Of a DNA stretch of 43,290 bases, positions 33,914 through 42,165 are shown one piece after another. Location of the stretch: assembly GCF_002723835.1 (NCBI RefSeq), contig NZ_BEWG01000107.1, positions 1 to 43,290 of the forward strand. Direction: 5' to 3'. The notes beneath the pieces are model-generated. The model was not told the origin of the DNA and did not search any database. It saw nothing but the letters and a program-made list of their open reading frames with translations. This stretch comes from Mycobacterium sp. shizuoka-1. GTDB lineage: Bacteria > Actinomycetota > Actinomycetes > Mycobacteriales > Mycobacteriaceae. The first letter of the stretch is position 1. Each line of letters starts with the position of its first letter. A program made the position numbers and the translations under genes.

Positions 33914-33927
33914 GTCTTTACGTTTCG

Positions 33928-33968
33928 GTTAATCTTCACTAACCTTACACGAGTTAGTCGTCATTAAC
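33928..33968. promoter_or_regulatory. Two copies of a 16-bp TetR-type operator between bkaR and accD1
   Basis: GTTAATCTTCACTAAC (33928-33943) and GTTAGTCGTCATTAAC (33953-33968) share the form GTTARTCKTCAYTAAC. GTTA/TAAC arms flank the dyad centre, and the centres are 25 bp apart. Copy 1 extends to GGTTA/TAACC and copy 2 to GAGTTA/TAACTC. They lie 15 bp from the bkaR ATG and 25 bp from the accD1 ATG, so a bound repressor would cover both promoters. Confidence 0.8.
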
Positions 33969-33993
33969 TCAATTTGCGACGGGACAGAGACTG

Positions 33994-35544
33994 ATGACAG
34001 CAGCGGCCGCCAACCGTGAGGCGCACCTGCAGCTCGTCGAGCAGTTGCGCGGCAAGCTGGCCGCGGCGGCGCTCGGCGGGTCGCAGCGCGCGCGGGCCCG
34101 ACATGTCGAGCGCGGCAAGCTGTTACCGCGTGACCGGGTGGACGGCCTGCTGGATCCCGGCAGCGCCTTGCTCGAGGTCGCACCGCTGGCCGCCGACGGG
34201 ATGTACGACGACGAATGCCCGGCCGCCGGCATCATCACCGGAATCGGCCGGGTCTCCGGACGCGAATGCATGATCGTGGCCAACGACGCGACGGTCAAGG
34301 GCGGCACCTATTACCCGGTGACGGTCAAGAAGCACCTGCGCGCCCAGGAGATAGCGCTGCAGAACCGGCTGCCGTGCCTGTACCTGGTCGACTCGGGCGG
34401 TGCATTCCTGCCCCGCCAGGACGAGGTGTTCCCCGACCGCGACCACTTCGGCCGCATCTTCTTCAACCAGGCCACGATGAGCGCGGCCGGCATCCCGCAG
34501 ATCGCCGCCGTGCTCGGCTCGTGCACGGCCGGCGGCGCCTACGTTCCCGCGATGAGCGACGAGGCGGTGATCGTGCGCAATCAGGGCACCATCTTCCTGG
34601 GCGGCCCACCGCTGGTGAAGGCCGCCACCGGCGAGGTGGTGACGGCCGAAGAACTCGGCGGCGGCGATCTGCACTCCAAGACCTCCGGCGTGACCGACCA
34701 CCTCGCCCACGACGACCGCGACGCCCTGCGCATCGTTCGCCGCATCGTGGCCACGCTGGGTCCGCGCGAGCCGCGGCCGTGGGACGTGCGACCCGAGGTC
34801 GCTCCGATCGCCGACCAGCACGAGCTCTACGACGTGGTCCCGGTCGACGCCCGAGTGCCTTACGACGTGCATGAGGTGATCACCCGCATCGTCGACGGCG
34901 GCGAATTCAGCGAATTCAAAGCCGAATACGGCACCACTCTGGTCACCGGATTCGCGCATATCCACGGTCATCCGGTCGGCATCGTCGCCAACAACGGCGT
35001 GCTGTTCGGCGAATCAGCGCTCAAGGGAGCACATTTCATCGAACTGTGCGACAAGCGGATGGTGCCACTGCTTTTTCTGCAGAACATCACCGGCTTCATG
35101 GTCGGCCGTGACTACGAGGCCGGCGGTATCGCCAAGCACGGTGCCAAGATGGTGACGGCCGTGGCGTGCGCCCGGGTGCCCAAGCTGACCGTGGTCATCG
35201 GCGGCTCCTATGGTGCCGGCAACTACTCCATGTGCGGACGGGCCTATTCGCCGCGGTTTCTGTGGATGTGGCCCAACGCCCGGATCTCGGTGATGGGCGG
35301 TGAACAGGCGGCGTCGGTGCTGGCTACCGTGCGCGGCGACATGACCCCCGAGGAGTCGGAGGCCTTCAAGGCGCCGATCCGCGCTCAATACGAACACCAG
35401 GGCAATCCGTATTACTCGACCGCACGGCTGTGGGACGACGGCGTCATCGATCCGGCTGATACCAGAACCGTTCTGGGACTGGCACTGTCGGTAACCGCCA
35501 ACGCTCCCGTCGAGGCCGTGTCCTACGGCGTCTTCAGGATGTGA
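33994..35544 (+). CDS. accD1: Acyl-CoA carboxylase carboxyltransferase (beta) subunit, 3-methylcrotonyl-CoA type
   Basis: A 516-residue biotin-dependent carboxyltransferase. The N-half holds the acyl-CoA site (ARARHVERGKLLPRDRVDGLLDPGS; SGGAFLPRQDEVFPDRDHFGRIFFNQA; GSCTAGGAYVPAMSDE) and the C-half the carboxybiotin site (LFLQNITGFMVGRDYEAGGIAKHGAKMV; GGSYGAGNYSMCGRAY; MWPNARISVMGGEQAA). These motifs are characteristic of methylcrotonyl-CoA carboxylase beta subunits. In M. tuberculosis AccD1 with AccA1 forms the methylcrotonyl-CoA carboxylase of leucine degradation. It is the first gene of the long plus-strand operon; its stop overlaps or nearly touches the accA1 start. fadD35 and scoA/scoB, which lie between bkaR and accD1 in M. 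tuberculosis, are absent here. Confidence 0.96.
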   Translation: MTAAAANREAHLQLVEQLRGKLAAAALGGSQRARARHVERGKLLPRDRVDGLLDPGSALLEVAPLAADGMYDDECPAAGIITGIGRVSGRECMIVANDATVKGGTYYPVTVKKHLRAQEIALQNRLPCLYLVDSGGAFLPRQDEVFPDRDHFGRIFFNQATMSAAGIPQIAAVLGSCTAGGAYVPAMSDEAVIVRNQGTIFLGGPPLVKAATGEVVTAEELGGGDLHSKTSGVTDHLAHDDRDALRIVRRIVATLGPREPRPWDVRPEVAPIADQHELYDVVPVDARVPYDVHEVITRIVDGGEFSEFKAEYGTTLVTGFAHIHGHPVGIVANNGVLFGESALKGAHFIELCDKRMVPLLFLQNITGFMVGRDYEAGGIAKHGAKMVTAVACARVPKLTVVIGGSYGAGNYSMCGRAYSPRFLWMWPNARISVMGGEQAASVLATVRGDMTPEESEAFKAPIRAQYEHQGNPYYSTARLWDDGVIDPADTRTVLGLALSVTANAPVEAVSYGVFRM

Positions 35545-35546
35545 CG

Positions 35547-37526
35547 ATGTTTACCAGTGTCCTAGTCGCCAACCGGGGTGAGATCGCGGTTCGCGTCATC
35601 CGCACGTGCAAGGCGATGGGCATCCACACAGTCGCCGTCTACAGTGACGCCGACGCCGGTGCCCGCCATGTCGTCGAGGCGGACGTCGCGGTGCGGATCG
35701 GGCCGCCGCCGGCACGGCAGAGCTACCTGGACATCGACGCGGTGGTGGCCGCGGCCGTGCGCACCGGCGCGCAGGCCGTCCATCCCGGTTACGGCTTCCT
35801 CTCCGAGAACTCGGATTTCGCCGCGGCTCTAGAACGCGCCGGGGTGGCGTTCATCGGGCCGCCGTCGGGCGCGATCCGCACGATGGGCGACAAGATCGCC
35901 GCCAAGGCCGCGGTGTCGGCCTTCGGGGTGCCGGTGGTGCCGGGCATCGCCCGGCCCGGACTGACCGACGCCGAACTGATCGAGGCGGCCGACGGCATCG
36001 GCTTCCCGATCCTGGTCAAGCCCTCCGCCGGGGGTGGTGGTAAAGGTATGCGGCGCGTCGACGACGCCGGTGAGCTGCCGGCGGCGCTGGCCGCCGCTCG
36101 GCGCGAGTCGGCTGCCGCGTTCGGCGACGACACGTTGTTCCTCGAGCGATTCGTCCTGCGGCCCAGGCACATCGAGGTTCAGGTGCTCGCCGACACCACC
36201 GGAACCGTACTGCACTTCGGCGAACGCGAATGCAGTCTGCAACGCCGCCACCAGAAGGTCATCGAGGAGGCACCCTCGCCGCTGCTGGACGCCCACACGC
36301 GCGCGCGGATCGGCGCCGCGGCCTGCGACACCGCCCGTAGCGTCGACTACATCGGCGCGGGCACCGTGGAGTTCATCGTCTCGGCCGATCACCCCGACGA
36401 GTTCTTCTTCATGGAGATGAACACCCGGCTGCAGGTCGAGCATCCGGTGACCGAGCTGGTCACCGGGTACGACCTCGTCGAGTGGCAGGTACGCATCGCG
36501 GCGGGGGAGAAGCTGCCCGTCGCCCAGGACGACATCACGATGACCGGGCATGCGATCGAAGCCCGGGTGTACGCCGAGGATCCCGCCGCCGGCTTCCTCC
36601 CGACCGGCGGGCCGGTGCTGGCCCTGCGGGAGCCCTCGGGCGTGGGGATCCGGGTGGACTCCGGTCTAGCCCAGGGGATGACGGTCGGCAGCGACTACGA
36701 CCCGATGCTGTCGAAGGTGATCGCGCACGGCGACACCCGCGCGGCCGCGCTGCGCACCCTCGACCGTGCGCTCTCGCAGACCGCGGTGCTGGGGGTCGGC
36801 ACCAACGTCGAGTTCCTGCGTTTCCTGCTGGCCGACGACGACGTGGCGGCGGGCCGGCTCGACACCGGCCTGATCGACCGGACCTCGTTCGCCGGGCGGC
36901 CGGTCGACGACGACGCATTCATCGCCGCCGCGGCCTATCGCTGGCTACAGCGCTGGCCGGTGGAGCCGGCGGACCTGTGGGATGTGCCGTCCGGCTGGCG
37001 AATCGGGGCGCCCGCGCCGACGAGCATTCGGTTGCGCAGCGGCGAGCGAACCGATCACGTCCACATCACCGGTACACCCGATCACGCGGTTGTCCGCATC
37101 GAGGACGGCGAACCTCGTTCGCTGTCAGCCCAGTTGGCCGGTGATGGCCTCTCCGTGACGATCGACGGACTGCGCGGCACCTATACGGTGGCCACCGACG
37201 TACACCAGATCTGGCTGGCCGGTGAAGGCCGTACGGTGGCGCTGGAGGAGGTCCGTGAGGCACCCGTGCGGCCTGGCGACGAGCTTGGTGGCGACGCCGA
37301 ACTGGTCAGTCCGATGCCCGGATCGGTTGTGGCGGTGGGCGTGTCCGACGGTGACGAGGTCACTGCCGGCACCGTGGTGGTCGCCGTCGAGGCGATGAAG
37401 ATGGAGCATTCACTGACCGCGCCCGTCGACGGTGTGGTCACACTGCATGTCGCCGTGGGCGACCAGGTCAAGGTGGGGCAGCTGCTGGCGAAGGTCACCG
37501 CGGCTCATGAACAGAAAGCACAATAA
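35547..37526 (+). CDS. accA1: Acyl-CoA carboxylase biotin-carboxylase/BCCP (alpha) subunit
   Basis: A 659-residue alpha subunit that carboxylates its own biotin and feeds AccD1. Biotin carboxylase domain 1-445 (VLVANRGEIAVRVIRT; ATP-grasp glycine loop AGGGGKGM at 161-168; FFFMEMNTRLQVEHPVTE), a middle BT-type region about 450-580, and a C-terminal biotinyl domain with EAMKMEHS, biotin on Lys618, preceded by SPMPGSV. ATG 35547 is chosen because it gives MFTSVLVANRGE, matching the M. tuberculosis N-terminus. A GTG at 35541, overlapping the accD1 stop as GTGA, would add two residues. The stop overlaps the next start as TAATG, indicating coupled translation. Confidence 0.96.
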   Translation: MFTSVLVANRGEIAVRVIRTCKAMGIHTVAVYSDADAGARHVVEADVAVRIGPPPARQSYLDIDAVVAAAVRTGAQAVHPGYGFLSENSDFAAALERAGVAFIGPPSGAIRTMGDKIAAKAAVSAFGVPVVPGIARPGLTDAELIEAADGIGFPILVKPSAGGGGKGMRRVDDAGELPAALAAARRESAAAFGDDTLFLERFVLRPRHIEVQVLADTTGTVLHFGERECSLQRRHQKVIEEAPSPLLDAHTRARIGAAACDTARSVDYIGAGTVEFIVSADHPDEFFFMEMNTRLQVEHPVTELVTGYDLVEWQVRIAAGEKLPVAQDDITMTGHAIEARVYAEDPAAGFLPTGGPVLALREPSGVGIRVDSGLAQGMTVGSDYDPMLSKVIAHGDTRAAALRTLDRALSQTAVLGVGTNVEFLRFLLADDDVAAGRLDTGLIDRTSFAGRPVDDDAFIAAAAYRWLQRWPVEPADLWDVPSGWRIGAPAPTSIRLRSGERTDHVHITGTPDHAVVRIEDGEPRSLSAQLAGDGLSVTIDGLRGTYTVATDVHQIWLAGEGRTVALEEVREAPVRPGDELGGDAELVSPMPGSVVAVGVSDGDEVTAGTVVVAVEAMKMEHSLTAPVDGVVTLHVAVGDQVKVGQLLAKVTAAHEQKAQ

Positions 37527-38686
37527 TGACCGACTTCCTTTCCACGGGAACGCTTCCCGACGAGTACCAGCAGCTCGCCCACACGGTGCGTGACTTCGCC
37601 CGCTCGGTCGTCGCACCGGTGGCGGCGCAGCACGATGCCGAGCATTCCTTCCCCTACGAGGTCGTCGCCGGGATGGCGGAGATGGGTCTGTTCGGCCTGC
37701 CGTTCCCGGAGGAGTACGGCGGCATGGGCGGCGACTATTTCGCCCTGTGTCTGGCGCTGGAGGAACTCGGCAAGGTCGACCAGAGTGTGGCGATCACGCT
37801 GGAGGCCGGGGTGTCGTTGGGCGCGATGCCGGTCTACCGCTTCGGTAACGAGGCGCAGAAGCAGGAATGGCTGCCGCAGCTCACCAGCGGGCAGGCACTC
37901 GGCGCGTTCGGCCTGACCGAGGCCGGCGGTGGCACCGACGCCGGCGCCACCAAGACCACCGCCCGACTCGACGACGGGCACTGGGTCATCAACGGCTCCA
38001 AGCAGTTCATCACCAACTCCGGCACCGACATCACCCGGCTGGTCACGGTCACCGCGGTCACCGGCGGCTCCGGGGACAACCGGGAGATCTCGTCGATCCT
38101 GGTGCCGGTGCCGACGCCCGGCTTCACCGCCGAACCGGCCTACGACAAGGTCGGCTGGAACGCGTCGGACACCCACCCGCTGACCTTCGACGACGTGCGG
38201 GTTCCGGCCGAGAACCTGCTCGGCGAACGGGGCCGCGGTTACGCCAACTTCCTGCGGATCCTCGACGAGGGCCGGATCGCGATCGCGGCGCTCTCGGTCG
38301 GCGCAGCGCAGGGTTGTGTCGACGAGAGCGCGAAATACGCCGCCGAGCGTGCCGCGTTCGGTCAGCCGATCGGCAAGTACCAGGCGATCGAGTTCAAGAT
38401 CGCCCGCATGGAGGCCCGCGCGCACGCGGCACGCACCGCCTACTACGACGCGGCGGCGTTGATGCTGGCCGGCAAGCCGTTCAAGAAGGAGGCGGCGATC
38501 GCGAAGATGGTGGCCAGCGAGGCGGCCATGGACAACGCCCGTGACGCTACGCAGATCCACGGCGGGTACGGTTTCATGAACGAATACGCCGTGGCCCGCC
38601 ACTACCGGGACAGCAAGATCCTCGAAATCGGGGAAGGGACAACAGAAGTGCAGCTGATGATCATCGCCCGGCAGATGGGGCTGTAG
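37526..38686 (+). CDS. fadE19: Acyl-CoA dehydrogenase
   Basis: A 386-residue flavin-dependent acyl-CoA dehydrogenase. FAD and substrate motifs: GAFGLTEAGGGTDAGATKTTA, FITNSGTDI, the core QIHGGYGFMNEYAVARHYRDSKILEIGEGTTEVQ with Glu370 at the MCAD-type catalytic-base position, and FAD contact RAAFGQPIGKYQAIEFKIA. Located between accA1 and the MaoC gene like Rv2500c. In the leucine route an isovaleryl-CoA dehydrogenase is needed to make methylcrotonyl-CoA for AccA1/D1, and this is the only candidate in the window. The IVD-type base position on helix G (LDEGRI) also has a Glu, so either chemistry is conceivable. Confidence 0.94.
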   Translation: MTDFLSTGTLPDEYQQLAHTVRDFARSVVAPVAAQHDAEHSFPYEVVAGMAEMGLFGLPFPEEYGGMGGDYFALCLALEELGKVDQSVAITLEAGVSLGAMPVYRFGNEAQKQEWLPQLTSGQALGAFGLTEAGGGTDAGATKTTARLDDGHWVINGSKQFITNSGTDITRLVTVTAVTGGSGDNREISSILVPVPTPGFTAEPAYDKVGWNASDTHPLTFDDVRVPAENLLGERGRGYANFLRILDEGRIAIAALSVGAAQGCVDESAKYAAERAAFGQPIGKYQAIEFKIARMEARAHAARTAYYDAAALMLAGKPFKKEAAIAKMVASEAAMDNARDATQIHGGYGFMNEYAVARHYRDSKILEIGEGTTEVQLMIIARQMGL

Positions 38687-39175
38687 GTGAGCGATCCTAC
38701 CGAGGAGAAGGTCGTCGTCCAGCGCGGCCTGTGGTTCGAGGAATTCGAGATCGGGGTGCGGTACGTGCACGCGCCCGGCCGCACCATCACCGAGGCCGAC
38801 AACGTCTTCTTCACCACGCTGACGATGAACACCCAGGCATTGCATCTGGATGCGGCATTCTCCGATGCGTTGCCGCCGTTCCATCAGCGGTTGGTCAACT
38901 CCATGTTCACGTTGTCCACATTGGTGGGTCTGTCTGTCACGCAGCTGACCCAGGGCACCATCGTCGGCAACCTCGGCTTCTCCGACATCGCATTCCCCAA
39001 GCCGTTGTTCCACGGCGACACGATGTATGCCGAGACCGTCGTCACCGACAAGCGGGAATCTCGGAGCCGGCCCGGGGAGGGCATCGTCACGTTCGCCCAC
39101 ACCGCGCGTAACCAGCACGGTGAGGTGGTGGCGACCGCCACCCGCAAGACGATGGTGCGAAAGAGGCCGGCCTGA
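38687..39175 (+). CDS. MaoC-like hydratase (Rv2499c-like)
   Basis: A 162-residue hot-dog-fold hydratase. The catalytic segment reads ITEADNVFFTTLTMNTQALHLD (34-55), with Asn48 and His53. The Asp of typical MaoC D-x4-H sites is replaced by Asn, as is usual in the mesaconyl/itaconyl-CoA hydratase branch. AFPKPLFHGDTMYAETVV follows as the second family block. The GTG start abuts the fadE19 stop (TAG-GTG) and the TGA overlaps the citE ATG as TGATG. Next to CitE it most likely hydrates itaconyl-CoA or mesaconyl-type CoA esters to (S)-citramalyl-CoA, the known job of the M. tuberculosis pair. Confidence 0.9.
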   Translation: MSDPTEEKVVVQRGLWFEEFEIGVRYVHAPGRTITEADNVFFTTLTMNTQALHLDAAFSDALPPFHQRLVNSMFTLSTLVGLSVTQLTQGTIVGNLGFSDIAFPKPLFHGDTMYAETVVTDKRESRSRPGEGIVTFAHTARNQHGEVVATATRKTMVRKRPA

Positions 39176-39993
39176 TGGCACTCGACAATCCGGGGCCGGC
39201 TTGGCTGTTCTGCCCCGCCGACCGCCCGGAGCGATTCGAAAAGGCTGCCGCTGCAGCCGATGTCGTGATCTTGGATCTCGAGGACGGGGTGGCGGCCAAG
39301 GACCGCGGCGCCGCCCGCGAGGCGTTGGTGGCAACCCAGCTCGACCCCGGGCGCACCGTGGTGCGAATAAACCCGGCGACCACCGCCGATCATCGGCTCG
39401 ACCTCGAGGCGCTGGCCCGCACGCCGTACACCACGGTGATGCTGGCCAAGACCGAATCGGGTGCGCAAGTGGCCGCCCTGGCTCCGTTGGATGTCGTCGT
39501 CCTGATCGAGACCCCGCTGGGTGCGCTCCACGTCGTGGAGTCGAGCCGGGCCGACAACACGCTGGCCGTCATGTGGGGAGCCGAGGACCTGTTCGCCGTT
39601 CTCGGCGGCACCGCCAACCGGCACCCCGACGGCTCCTACCGCGACGTCGCGGTGCACGTCCGCTCGCAGAGCTTGCTGGCCGCCAAGGCATACGGGCGGC
39701 TCGCGCTGGATTCGGTGTACCTCGACATCAAGGATCTCGACGGTCTGCGGGCCGAGGCCGACGATGCGGTCGCGGTCGGTTTCGACGCCAAAGTGGCGAT
39801 CCATCCTAGTCAGATCGCGGCGATAAGGGAGGCCTACCTTCCTAGCCCTGAACAGGTAGGTTGGGCGCGACACGTCCTCGAGGCGGCCCGCGATGAACGC
39901 GGTGTCTTCCAATTCGAGGGCATAATGGTGGATGCACCGGTGCTTCGGCGAGCAGAGCGCATCGTCCAGCTAGCGCCCGACCCCGGCCGCTAG
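39175..39993 (+). CDS. citE: CitE-type acyl-CoA lyase
   Basis: A 272-residue TIM-barrel lyase of the HpcH/CitE family. Metal and substrate residues: VILDLEDGVAAKDR (about 31-44), VVRIN with Arg64, LIETPLGA with Glu112, and MWGAEDL with Asp138; Mg2+ is bound by Glu112/Asp138. It is stand-alone, without citF or citD nearby, so it is not a citrate lyase subunit. The homolog Rv2498c is a stereospecific lyase for citramalyl-CoA and related beta-hydroxyacyl-CoAs in itaconate breakdown and leucine catabolism; the same role is expected here. It overlaps the MaoC gene stop and is followed by a 59-bp gap before bkdA, the longest spacer in the operon. Confidence 0.93.
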   Translation: MALDNPGPAWLFCPADRPERFEKAAAAADVVILDLEDGVAAKDRGAAREALVATQLDPGRTVVRINPATTADHRLDLEALARTPYTTVMLAKTESGAQVAALAPLDVVVLIETPLGALHVVESSRADNTLAVMWGAEDLFAVLGGTANRHPDGSYRDVAVHVRSQSLLAAKAYGRLALDSVYLDIKDLDGLRAEADDAVAVGFDAKVAIHPSQIAAIREAYLPSPEQVGWARHVLEAARDERGVFQFEGIMVDAPVLRRAERIVQLAPDPGR

Positions 39994-40022
39994 CTGGAGC
40001 CTGCCACAACAGGTTTGCTCCG

Positions 40023-40051
40023 ACCGCCTCTGCACCGGCAGAGGAGGCGGT
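40023..40051 (+). promoter_or_regulatory. Hairpin that can mask the bkdA ribosome binding site
   Basis: ACCGCCTC (40023-40030) pairs perfectly with GAGGCGGT (40044-40051), and TGC (40031-40033) with GCA (40038-40040) inside it, leaving loop ACCG and a GAG bulge. The Shine-Dalgarno sequence GAGGAGG (40041-40047) is inside the 3' arm, ending five bases before the bkdA ATG. If it folds in the mRNA it would limit translation of bkdA, and possibly of the coupled genes behind it. Confidence 0.6.
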
Positions 40052-40052
40052 T

Positions 40053-41102
40053 ATGGATCAACCGGTTCAACTCGTCGCGCAGGATGGAACCGCGACTGCG
40101 GAATCGCGCTATCGTCGCGACTTGCCGCCGGAAACTCTCGCCTGGCTGTACGAGAATCTCGTCGTCACCCGCGATCTCGACGTCGAATTCGTCAACTTGC
40201 AGCGTCAGGGTGAGCTCGCGCTCTACGCATCGTGCCGTGGCCAGGAGGCCGCCCAGGTCGGTGCGGCGGCCTGTCTGCGTAAGACCGACTGGTTGTTTCC
40301 TCAGTTCCGTGAGCTTGGCGTGTTCCTGGTGCGCGGTATCGCTCCCACGCAACTGGCCGCCGTGTGGCGCGGCGCCTGGCACGGTGGCCTGGATTTCACC
40401 GCGAAGTGCTGCGCACCGATCGCGATCCCCATCGCCACCAATGCACTCCACGCGGTGGGCGCGGCGATGGCAGCCCAACGGCTGGGCGAGGATTCGCTCA
40501 CGGTGGCCTTCCTCGGTGACGGGGCCACCAGTGAAGGCGACTCGCACGAGGCGATGAACCTGGCGGCCGTCGAGAAGGCGCCGTGCATCTTCTACATCCA
40601 GAACAACCAGTGGGCGATCTCGGTGCCGGCCAGCCGCCAATATGCCGGGCCCACCATCGCGCACCGGGCGGCCGGGTACGGAATGCCGGGAATCCGAGTG
40701 GACGGCAACGACATCCTGGCCTGCTACGCGGTGATGGTCGAAGCGGCCGAGCGGGCCCGCGGTGGTGGCGGGCCGACCCTGATCGAAGCGGTCACCTACC
40801 GGATGGAACCGCACACCACCTCCGACGACGCCACCCGGTACCGCACGACCGGCGAACTCGCCGAATGGTCTGCCCGCGACCCGATCTCGCGCTACCGCAC
40901 CTATTTGCAGCGCACCGGGACGCTTACCGAGCGGCTCGAGGCGCGGGTGCAGGCACGCTCGGCGCGGCTGCGCGCCGAGCTGCGCGACGGGGTGGTCGGT
41001 GCGCCCGACGTCGATGTCGACGAGGTGTTCGACCACGTGTACGCCGAGATCACCCCGGTGCTGGCCGCCCAGCGCGCCCAACTGCGCGCCGAATTGGCAT
41101 AG
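40053..41102 (+). CDS. bkdA: Branched-chain 2-oxo acid dehydrogenase E1 alpha subunit
   Basis: A 349-residue thiamine-diphosphate-dependent E1 alpha subunit. The TPP motif runs from GDGATSEGDSHEAMNLAAV (GDG at 155-157) to YIQNNQWAIS (NN at 184-185). YASCRGQEAAQVGAA, FPQFRELGVFL and IEAVTYRMEPHTTSDDATRYR (phosphorylation-loop region) are typical of the BCKDH/acetoin-type subfamily. In M. tuberculosis Rv2497c-Rv2495c with Lpd form the branched-chain keto acid dehydrogenase. A strong GAGGAGG precedes the ATG but lies in a predicted hairpin. bkdB follows after 10 bp. Confidence 0.95.
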   Translation: MDQPVQLVAQDGTATAESRYRRDLPPETLAWLYENLVVTRDLDVEFVNLQRQGELALYASCRGQEAAQVGAAACLRKTDWLFPQFRELGVFLVRGIAPTQLAAVWRGAWHGGLDFTAKCCAPIAIPIATNALHAVGAAMAAQRLGEDSLTVAFLGDGATSEGDSHEAMNLAAVEKAPCIFYIQNNQWAISVPASRQYAGPTIAHRAAGYGMPGIRVDGNDILACYAVMVEAAERARGGGGPTLIEAVTYRMEPHTTSDDATRYRTTGELAEWSARDPISRYRTYLQRTGTLTERLEARVQARSARLRAELRDGVVGAPDVDVDEVFDHVYAEITPVLAAQRAQLRAELA

Positions 41103-41112
41103 GAGGCATGAG

Positions 41113-42165
41113 ATGACGCAGATCATCGACCGACCCCCGACGCGCGGCGACGGGACGGGTGAGCCGGGCCGGCCCGTCCTGACCGAGCTGCCCCACGTCA
41201 CCGCGCTGACCATGGCGCAGGCGATCAACCGTGCGTTGCACGACGCGATGGCCGGCGACGAGCGCGTCTTGGTGTTCGGCGAAGACGTCGCGACCTTGGG
41301 GGGCGTCTTCCGGATCACCGAGGGCTTGGCCGAAACGTTCGGTGAGCAACGCTGCTTCGACACCCCGCTGGCCGAATCGGCGATCATCGGGATCGCGGTG
41401 GGCCTGGCCATCCGCGGTTTCGTGCCGGTTCCGGAGATCCAGTTCGACGGGTTCTCCTATCCCGCGTTCGACCAGATAGTCAGCCACCTCGCCAAGTATC
41501 GGATGCGGACCCGTGGTCAGGTCGACATGCCGGTCACGGTCCGAATCCCGTCGTTCGGCGGCATCGGCGCGGTCGAGCACCATTCGGAGTCCACCGAGTC
41601 CTATTGGGTGCACACTGCCGGGCTGAAAGTCGTTGTGCCCTCGACCCCGTCGGACGCCTACTGGCTGCTGAGGCATGCGATCGCCGGCCGGGATCCGGTG
41701 ATCTACCTCGAACCCAAGCGCCGCTACTGGGGGCGCGAGGTGGTCGACCTGGCGGTACCCGCCCCGCCGATCGGCACGGCGGCGATCCGCCGCGCAGGTG
41801 CGGACGTCACGGTCTTGACCTACGGCGGGCTGGTCGGCACCGCATTGCACGCGGCCGAGATCGCCGACTGCAGCCTGGAAGTCGTCGACCTTCGATCGCT
41901 GAGCCCGCTGGACTTCGACACCGTTGCGGCGTCGGTCGCCAAGACCGGTCGCGCGGTGGTGCTGCATGAAGGCCCGCGGACGCTGGGGTTCGGCGCTGAG
42001 TTGGCGGCGCGGATCTCCGAAGAACTGTTCTACGACCTCGAGGCGCCGGTGCAGCGGGCCACCGGCTTCGACACACCGTATCCGCCGGCCCGGCTGGAGA
42101 AACTGTGGCTGCCCGGGGTGGACCGCCTGCTGGACTGCGTCGCGAGAACGATGCAACGGCCATGA
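41113..42165 (+). CDS. bkdB: Branched-chain 2-oxo acid dehydrogenase E1 beta subunit
   Basis: A 350-residue E1 beta subunit that pairs with BkdA. Motifs: MAQAINRALHDAMAGDERVLVFGEDVATLGGVFRITEG at the N-terminus (Glu of VFGEDV contacts TPP), FDTPLAESAIIGIAVGLAIRG, EIQFDGFSYPAFDQIVSHLAK, and in the C-terminal half LTYGGLVGTALHAAE and DLRSLSPLDFDTV. The open frame begins upstream inside bkdA; ATG 41113 is chosen because AGGAGG lies six bases before it. An N-terminal extension of about 25 residues (IIDRPPTRGDGTGEPGRPV) precedes the conserved domain. Its stop overlaps the bkdC start as ATGA. Confidence 0.95.
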   Translation: MTQIIDRPPTRGDGTGEPGRPVLTELPHVTALTMAQAINRALHDAMAGDERVLVFGEDVATLGGVFRITEGLAETFGEQRCFDTPLAESAIIGIAVGLAIRGFVPVPEIQFDGFSYPAFDQIVSHLAKYRMRTRGQVDMPVTVRIPSFGGIGAVEHHSESTESYWVHTAGLKVVVPSTPSDAYWLLRHAIAGRDPVIYLEPKRRYWGREVVDLAVPAPPIGTAAIRRAGADVTVLTYGGLVGTALHAAEIADCSLEVVDLRSLSPLDFDTVAASVAKTGRAVVLHEGPRTLGFGAELAARISEELFYDLEAPVQRATGFDTPYPPARLEKLWLPGVDRLLDCVARTMQRP

